From Ananas comosus (lineage: Eukaryota > Streptophyta > Magnoliopsida > Poales > Bromeliaceae), in assembly GCF_001540865.1 (NCBI RefSeq), contig NC_033642.1, positions 2,320,421 to 2,384,420 of the forward strand: a DNA stretch of 64,000 bases. Reading direction: 5' to 3'. The translations under genes were made by a program, and so were the position numbers. How positions within the stretch are numbered: the first letter of the stretch is position 1; each line of letters begins with the position of its first letter. Positions 56,899-64,000 of the stretch are shown here, in pieces. Under the pieces are notes generated by a model. It ran no database searches. It had not been told where the DNA came from and saw only the letters and a program-made list of their open reading frames with translations.

Positions 56899-59262
56899 GC
56901 GCGGCGGATAGAGTACGAACCCTAGGCAAGAGGGGGGAGAGAGAGGGGGGGCGGGTGGGCTCTTTTCTGATGGAGAGAGAGAGAGAAGAGAAGGTGAATA
57001 AAAAAAAGAGAGAGAGGAGGTATTTGGGACCCATCTTCGAAATCACGGAGAAGCTGTAGAGAAGGTTTTCGGTTCGCCCTTTAATGTATTTGTATTGATG
57101 TATTGATACCAACGGGATACAATCTCATGCAAGGGCTCGATTCTACGAGTTAGTAGAGTGACACTTATACAATATGCAAATGATACTTTTTTTTTTCTAT
57201 GAGCCCAGAAAGAAGTATATGAGGAATCTAAAATTCTTTTGGAGCCTCTTTGAATGGGTCTCCAGGATTAAAATTAACAAGAATAAATCAAAAATTTTTT
57301 ATAAAGGGCGTAAAGGAGAAATGCTAGGAGGTTAGCTAATATTCCAATATGCAAAATGGAAGAGTTCCCCACAAAATATCTAGGCTTACTGCTTCCGATC
57401 AAAAGGCTGAGAAAGGAGGATTGGGTAGAAAAATTGATGGTTGGCAGGCTAAATTACTTTACGGAGGAGGTAGGCTGGTGTTGATGAACTTAGTTCTACC
57501 TAATATCCCACTACACTTTTTCTCAGTGTTTAAGGCGCCGAAATGGACCAACAGATGTATTGAAGCATTATGGAGGGACTTATTGTAGAAAGATAGTGGA
57601 GATAATAATAGAGCACTTACTTGGTAGCTTGAAAGAAAGTGTGCAAGAGTAAAGAGCAAGAAGGGTTAGGAGTTAATTGATTTAGATCATTGAATGACAC
57701 TCTTGTTGTTAAATTGTGGTGGAGGTTCTTTTGGAGTCGAATAAATAATGGGTTAAGTTTATTAGAGCGCAATACTACACTAGAAGGAAACCACTTGAAG
57801 AAAGGAGGTTCTTTACTTCAACATTGCAATGGTGGCAGAGTATGTTAAAATTATAAGAATTCTTTTAAAAACGGTGTATGCTATACTCTGAGAGATGAAC
57901 AACTTATTAATCTCTAGTCAGATATAGATAATGTAGTGAGGCCCCCCTGTAGTCCTACTTCTCGAACATTTATGTTAAAATCAAGAATAAAGAAGCTAAA
58001 ATCTCTAAGTATTTCAACACGTGTGGTTGGAAATAGATAAAGAACTTGAAGGGTATACAAGAAGAAGAGCCATAAAATGGTAGCCTTTGAATCTAGAAAT
58101 TCAAGGATAGGATATCCAACTTCCGTGTTCAGAATATAATCGATGGGATTTGGTTGCAGTGGGATGCCACGAACATGTTCATAGTCAAGGGTATTTATAG
58201 AATACTTAACGATGTAAGGATGAGAGATACAACGATTTTGGAAATCTGGAAATTTTAAATATCCACAAAAGTTAAGGTTTTTCTATAGTTGGTCCTAAAG
58301 AAGAGCATCACTAAGATAGACAATTTTGTAAAAGAGATGGTCGGTCGATCAAGTATGTATACTTTTTAGTGGCGAGACGAGATGGTTGATTATCTTCTCT
58401 TAAGATTTGTAAACTGTCGGTTTTTTGCTAGTGTCGTCCCTTGAAGGCCAGTATGATTTGAGGAGTGGGACCGATGTTAGAACCACTTAAGAAAGGCTTT
58501 GGAAGAAGACCCCTCTTCAATCCGCAGATAAGAGGCTAAGTACCCTAGCAGCAATCTGGTGGACAATCTGGCATGAAAGAAATAATGTGATTTTTAGACA
58601 ATGTTATATGGACTTGATATCGGCCGATAGAAGAGCAAGAACAGGTTTACTTTCAATTTTTCTTTTTTTTTTTTTTCCCTCTATTCCTTCTTGTTTTTGT
58701 CGGAGGTCTAGTTGCCTCACTGATATAGCCAAATTTATCTTCCTATTAAATGGAGTTGGTAATATGCTATCTTTTTCTCAAAAAAATAACAAAATATTAA
58801 AATATAGATAAAAATTGATAAATATATATTACATAAATATAAATATAAACAACTGGTGCAGGCAATACTTTATTCTCGATAATAGATTTACACAGGGAGT
58901 AGAGTAAAGTGAAAGTTTTTTAAGGGTTTAGAGAAACGCGACTTGGTCTCCTAGGTTGAAATTAAAAGTTTGGAAGAAAAAATGAAGCGAGCATAAACTT
59001 TGGGGACTCGCAACGCAATTTTATCCTAACCCAATCAATCTGAATTTAAATGACTAATATATAAATGGGTGTGTAAGTCCAACTCGGTCTGATCCGAGTC
59101 ATCCGACTAGTAAGACGGGTTCTTAATACTGCCGGCTGAACTCGATTGATTGCATTCGCGGCCCACGGGACGAGTCCGTCTGCTGCTCGCCCTCGTCCCC
59201 GAACCCTCGTCCAGTCGTCCGTCGGGGCCGACTCCGCGCCCACCTCGACCATCGCTCCTCCT
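56898..59262 (+). repeat. Direct duplication flanking the MULE (right copy, intact)
   Basis: Matches 49976-50494 (up to 57424) and then 38869-40710 (from 57420) almost base for base. It begins exactly at the MULE right end (AGCGCGGCGGATAG) and ends exactly where the left copy meets the MULE left end (TCGCTCCTCC). It contains the Helitron 5' end, the L1 3' half and the EMF2 leader. Confidence 0.85.
57099..58803 (+). pseudogene. L1 LINE ORF2 second half (right copy)
   Basis: Continuous from the RT core through GRKIDGWQAKLLYGGGRL to the C-terminal WWTIWHERNN block (about 58560) and the A-rich 3' end. In this copy the catalytic box reads YANDT, because GAT became AAT. It lies directly upstream of the EMF2 leader. 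Confidence 0.75.
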
Positions 59263-59332
59263 GTCAGCTCCTCGCTCTCTCCGTTTAATTCCTTCCCATA
59301 CTCTCCTTTCGATTCTCCAAACAGGTGAGATA
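59046..59332 (+). promoter_or_regulatory. EMF2: Probable EMF2 leader exon (non-coding)
   Basis: A GC-rich stretch ends TCCAAACAG/gtgaga, a strong splice donor, followed by a T-rich intron start. It is the first transcript-like sequence upstream of the EMF2 start and lies about 250 bp after the L1 3' end. Open frames through it differ between strands and show no domain, so I read it as untranslated. The link to EMF2 is an inference from position. Confidence 0.5.
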
Positions 59333-59556
59333 GATCTTTTTGGTAATGTAGAGAATTTAGATCTGGTCTCTCTTTTTTTCGTTTTATTTTTTGTTCTTGA
59401 GGTGGTATTTTCAGCTTTTTTTTCCTTTTTTTTTTTTTTTTTTTTAAAGGGTGGATCTGTAAGCTTCGTTGTTGTCCTTTGTTCAAACTAGGTTAAAGAG
59501 ATTCCATGTTATATAGGAAAAAATTGTCATATGTTGTCAGATTTTTCTCTTTTATT

Positions 59557-61118
59557 GTGGGAATGGATACGCGATCGCTTCGCGGAGATCAAACCTCGTA
59601 GAGAGAGATAGTAAAGAGATAGAGATAGAGAGCGATTGAGAGGAAGAGAGAGGGAGAAGTAAGATGGAATAAAAGTCGGCTAATTGTTTATTATTCTACA
59701 AATTCTAAAAAGTGCATATTTATATGCCCTAAACCCTAAATGGCTAAATCTAATTTATTTGACAATAATAAAAATATTCAATAATAATACCACTTTATCA
59801 TCCCCCGCCCTTGGAAGCCACCTTGTGCTCAAGGTTGAAAATCCGCAACCTCGTCCGTCCCCTTTAAATTGTCTTCTATGTTTTAGTCCGGTTTGCCTGC
59901 GGTAAAAAAAATATTTGTTTTGACTTGCATCGGTGTCCGGGACTATTTTTCATCGCAGTTGTAGCTGAGGCCCTGTTTTGTTCTTGCGTTACTTCGGTCG
60001 GTGTAAGTTGTTTAATAGGTTGATGTCATGGAAGCAGAGTTTATGATGTGACTTTGAGCTATTAATTTTTCCTCATGTAGATGAGCGAGGCCGATGACAG
60101 TTGACATAGAACTAGGATGAAAGACACGGACATCATGCTTCAATCTCGAATTGCGTTACTAACAAAACAGCTTATGAAGAAATTCTTCAGTTAATCCTTT
60201 GTACGGTTCGCAAGCATCTTGAATTGCACTTGATGGTCGCGAATGCTTTGCATGGAACCTTGTTGTAGTTTTGGTAACTCGCCCATATAGTCCTTGTACG
60301 TAGTTAGACGAAAACGAGTGCAAAGGGCTTCTACGAACTCTGCCCACACCACGACTCCGCGACTCTTTTCAAACCATTGAAACCCTTGTAAAGATTCTCT
60401 TTCCATGTGATACGATGCAAGCATAATCTTTTCGGTTTCCACTATTTGATTAAATTTGAAAAATTGTTCCACTCGATAAATCCATACCCAACCGTGTGAT
60501 GCGGAGGTTGTCGCATGGTCGTGGCCTCCACAAGAAGAAGATGCGATTTTTCTGCTATAAGCGTAGGAAGTAGAGGTCAGTTTGGATTAAAACCCATGGC
60601 GGAAATATCTGTAGCAATTGTGGATGCTGAAGTAGACAATTGGTTGTTGATCTTTGAACCCGCGGCGGTAATTAAATTTTAGAGAGTATTAATGGTACTT
60701 GTGATGGTTTTCACCTCACTTTCGAGTTTAGCGAATCGAGCATCAACAACACTAATGAAATTATTCATCTCCGACTCAAGTTTGAAAAATCGAGCGTCGG
60801 TTGCTTTTTTCCCTGAATACTCTTTTTCATTAAATCCTTTTATGAGCAGGTTAGAATCATATAAGGCTTTGGTATCAAATGTTACAGTTCTACCTTATCG
60901 ATAGGGATAGATGATTGTTTCAAAGGAGATCGAACCTCCTAGCGAACAATAATAAAGAGATAGAGAGCAGTAGAGATGAAGAGAGAGGGAGAAGGAAGAT
61001 AAAACAAAAGATGGCTAATCCTTCATTATTCTACAAGCGCTAAAAAGTACATATTTATATGCCCTCGATCCTAAATCTATTTTTTTGAAAATAATAAAAA
61101 TATTCAATAATAATAACA
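59557..61118 (-). mobile_element. Small gypsy-type retroelement in the EMF2 leader intron
   Basis: Two related LTRs of about 239 bp (59557-59792 and 60880-61118) share AGAGAGGGAGAAG, ATTATTCTACAA, CATATTTATATGCCCT and AAAAATATTCAATAATAAT. On the minus strand a primer-binding site (TTGATACCAAAGCC, 60865-60878) adjoins the right LTR and a purine tract (GGGCGGGGGATGATAAAG) adjoins the left one, so it reads right to left. The interior is only about 1.07 kb, with a gag fragment. The LTRs have diverged, so it is not recent. Confidence 0.7.
60159..60472 (-). pseudogene. gag fragment of the small gypsy element
   Basis: The minus-strand frame (60472 to 60191) reads EQFFKFNQIVETEKIMLASYH, then LQGFQWFEKSRGVVVWAEFVEA, LCTRFR and a KLQQGSMQSIRDHQVQFKMLANR segment. 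This is the retrotransposon gag core of Ty3/gypsy elements. No protease or polymerase follows. Confidence 0.75.
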
Positions 61119-61570
61119 CTTTCTATAATTATAAAAACCTAATCTAAGGAATATATCAATGGGATAGTGCTTATTTGAGAATTTCGGAGACTAGCTAAAA
61201 TTTAGGGGTATTACTGTGAATGTCCATGCATTTTATCTATTATTTGTGTCATTTTAACCGTAAATATTGAATGAAAGGGTATGTTAAAGGTTTTCAAAGA
61301 GTCATTGGCTCATATGTGCTAAATTGATATTCATAATCTTTTAGGAGACAATGTTGGATCATCTTTGCCTCATCAATTAGCTTTTATTTTTCGTTTAATG
61401 CTTTTCTGCTGAAGAATAAGCCTATTTCTAAACCTAGACAATTCTTGTGAAACAACGTGGCTAAATAGGATCACCAAAAACTGGCAACTAGTTGAGTGGA
61501 TGATCCTTCAGGAAAGTCAGCCAGCTGTGGAATGCTATGAGAACATTTCTTTGGATGCTTGTAGTCCAGA

Positions 61571-62141
61571 ATGCCGGGCTTACCTTTGGCTGTTCGTGAA
61601 ACCACGTATGTCGTTTCATCTGTTCTTACATTATATGCACAGTTCCCTTAAGCACTCTGCTGCATATGTTTTACTTTTTTTATCACTCTTTAGTGCCATT
61701 TATCTCTCTCTCTCTCTCTCTGACTTCAAAGGTTTCTTCTGACAATCATTAAATATTTCACAAAGAAATGCTGTCTTCATATTAATTAATGCATCCACGG
61801 TGTAGGAACCTTGGCTGCAGTTGCGGCCATTCCCGGACTGCTGATCAAATGTGTCGTCAGCAGTCTCGTGTTCGTTTGACTGCTGAGGAGCAACGTGCAG
61901 CTGAAGAAAGTTTTTTATTATATTGCAAGCCGGTTGAACTGTACAATATTCTTCAACGTCGAGCAATAAAAAATGTGAGTTCTTGCCATGGAAAAATACT
62001 GAATATTTTCCTTTTTGGAAGTTGTTTTGGTCAGAATCTTAGTGAATTCCAATATCCAGGATATTAACAAATGAATTTTCTGCAGCCTTCCTTTCTTCAG
62101 AGATCCTTGCTTTACAAGATACAGGCAAAGCGCAAAAGAAG
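61571..62141 (+). CDS. EMF2: EMBRYONIC FLOWER 2-like Polycomb protein, N-terminal exons (partial)
   Basis: Coding exons are at 61571-61605 (MPGLPLAVRETT begins here), 61806-61974 and 62086-62141, all with GT-AG borders and matching phases. The protein reads TADQMCRQQSRVRL, AAEESFLLYCKPVELYNILQRR, AIKNPSFLQRSLLYKI, then QAKRKR. This is the conserved N-terminus of EMF2/VRN2 proteins. These are Su(z)12-type subunits of PRC2, which deposits H3K27me3 and represses flowering genes. The MPGLPLA start favours EMF2 over VRN2. The zinc finger and C-terminal VEFS box lie outside the window. The open frame beginning at 61789 is a read-through of the intron, not the start. Confidence 0.88.
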
Positions 62142-64000
62142 GTAAGAATCTAATAGAATATATCTTGTTTGATATGTTTCTGCAAGTATGTATTGTTGAA
62201 CTAGAATACTTTCAGAAGCATTGTGACTGCAGTGCTTTCAGTTTTCTGCATCAAATACCTTAATCATCTGTGAGAGTGGCCAATGAGCATACATCTTAAC
62301 CAGAATCACTTGGGAAAGTGGGAGCATGCAGACCAAAAGTCTGTCCAACGCCTGAGAAAAACGTAAGCACTATCTACAATGCTGCTGAAAGTATTTTAGC
62401 TAATGCATGTAGACGCACACAGGCGCACTCTTTTGTGTATCTTACCTGTGCATGCCATTACTCTCAGTATGTTGAAACTGTTAGAAAGTACAGTTGCTCC
62501 TGCCTTGACAACTGAATTTGGTACTTTTGGATTTTCTTAACTGTTATTGTTTTCCCCTCAGTTGTTTCTTTTCTTGTCAAATAGGAGTTTAGGGTCAGTT
62601 CTCTTCACTATTTTGTTTATGTTCAGAATTTAATATAGCTCCTAATAGAAAGTTGTTGCCATCTCCAGATATAATCTATCTTCGTTCTTACTTAGTAGTT
62701 CAAGTTCATTAATTTTGCATCAGCTATGAATTTGTGCAAATAGTTGGCATTAAGTTTGTAGTTGGTTTGCAGCTTGCTGATTATTTTGTTGTAAGATTGT
62801 GCATAGTTGAGCTATGCTCTAGCTATTTGAGAAAGATGATAATGGTGGGATCTATATTTTGTAAGTTGTTATTAAGAATAATGGCGGATCCTACTATTAT
62901 TCCAATTCAATTAACTAGTTTACTATTGCCTCTTAATTCCTCCTGATTTTGTGTGTTAATGCTCCTTATATTTGGGACATGTTTTGTGAGGAATGACATA
63001 GGACATGCAATTCTTTCTCGTAAGGAAGAAGGCTGTTTCTTTGATCTTTAGTTGTGCTGCACACTTTTTTTTTAATAACCAGCTGCTTTTGTTACGTGAT
63101 TACCTCAATAAACTGAATTCTCATAAAGGTTTGTCTCAACTTTTCTAGCAGAAACTTGGAAGTTGATATAGCTTTCTGAAAATTTTGACGGTTCAAAATC
63201 TTTTAGACTTCCCAGGTGGTTGAAGTGCACGAGTGATATAATTAGGTGTAACTTTTGAAACATTATTTTAGCCTGTATCGGATATGAATTGGTATGTCCT
63301 CCAAGCGAAGGGCTTAGATGTGAGTATGCTTATCAGTTTGTTTGAAACAATAAATTAACTGAATAAATAGGTTAGAATTCTTCAATTTTGATCATACCAA
63401 TAGCTAGGTATTATGTATGAGTTGTCCTCAGACTGCACGTTTTCCTCACTTTATATTTCAATTTGCTGATTAATAACTGAAAAGAATTATTGTCTGTTTT
63501 AATCAAATTTTCTGTGATTGTGAATATCCTTTTAAAAAATGGCTATAAAGGGCTGACATGGCATCTGGTTAGTTGATGTTATAAAGAGCTGACGTGGTAT
63601 CTGGTTAGTTGATGTTAGGATGAGAGGGCCATTCTAATTCTATATCTATATTTGTGCACTCTGGGTACTTGAGCGGGGAATGCAAGATTTTTGCTTTTGA
63701 TACTTGCAAGCTCTCACTTGACATTTCTTCAAAAATTATTAAGTGATAGACCTCTCCTCTGTTAGTGTTATGAAAAAAAGAGAGAGGACTTAAAGACCAA
63801 AGAAGAGAAATTGGTGGAACATGGAATGTTGGATGCTGATTGCTAAGAGGTAAGGGCATCCATAACGAGCAAGGGTTGTGAGCTCCACGGTAGGCACTGG
63901 CATGTTGAAAATGTTAAGTCATGTGACCATAGTGCTGCCAGATGGTGAAGTCAGAATAGTTGTGACTAGACAATGGGGGCATGGAGATGTCGGGGTGTGG
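62142..64000 (+). other. EMF2: EMF2 intron region
   Basis: No exon with the expected continuation (RIQ...SLSG) was found. A donor-flanked segment at 62304-62360 (acceptor aaccag, donor gtaagc) could be an exon but does not read like EMF2. Positions 63541-63615 hold two copies of a ~46-bp repeat (GGGCTGACATGGCATCTGG). The sequence is otherwise AT-rich, with intron-like composition. Confidence 0.45.

Noticed and set aside
61789..62067. 92-residue open frame starting MHPRCRNLG
   Set aside because: Its first residues come from the intron. The better EMF2 model starts at 61571 and splices in at 61806. The Cys-rich start is not a CXC domain.
62304..62360. Fourth EMF2 exon
   Set aside because: The splice signals are acceptable, but in the expected phase it gives RITWESGSMQTK and then a stop, unlike the conserved RIQ...SLSG continuation.

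Overview
Plant nuclear DNA, almost certainly from a monocot. The non-coding sequence is AT-rich and packed with nested transposons, while the exons of the sugar transporter are strikingly GC-rich, as in commelinid monocots. The EMF2 N-terminus also reads most like monocot EMF2 proteins as I remember them. The species cannot be fixed from sequence alone; pineapple-like commelinids are my guess.

Layout. Positions 1-12100 hold repeats, including a truncated Ty3/gypsy element (LTR, primer-binding site, broken gag and protease; 5366-9165). Positions 12116-34045 hold one four-exon gene for an STP-type proton/hexose symporter (520 residues after splicing). Its second intron is 17.6 kb and is filled with two solo LTRs of one gypsy family, a miniature copia-like element, an L1 LINE on the minus strand, a decayed copia gag and several MITEs. 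Positions 34046-38679 are MITE-rich and contain no gene that I recognise.

Positions 38681-59262 are the most complex part. They hold an L1 LINE that hosts a hAT-like MITE, a Helitron-like element and an LTR insertion, and a Mutator-like element (MULE) that encodes a MuDR-type transposase and a plant-mobile-domain (MAIN-like) protein. The MULE has large terminal inverted repeats studded with about 20 copies of a 25-bp palindrome. Single N characters at 38680, 43378 and 51626 mark contig joins. Three independent signals indicate that the piece 43379-51625 belongs in front of the piece 38681-43377. In that order the LTR insertion gets TG/CA ends and a 5-bp target duplication, the transposase reading frame runs on, and the L1 becomes continuous. 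The MULE is then flanked on both sides by a nearly identical direct duplication of about 2.36 kb.

Positions 59046-62141 and onward hold the 5' end of a Polycomb gene, EMBRYONIC FLOWER 2-like (EMF2): a probable non-coding leader exon and the first three coding exons. A small gypsy-type element lies between the leader and the first coding exon. The duplication beside the MULE includes a second, truncated copy of the EMF2 leader. No RNA genes or CRISPR arrays were seen.
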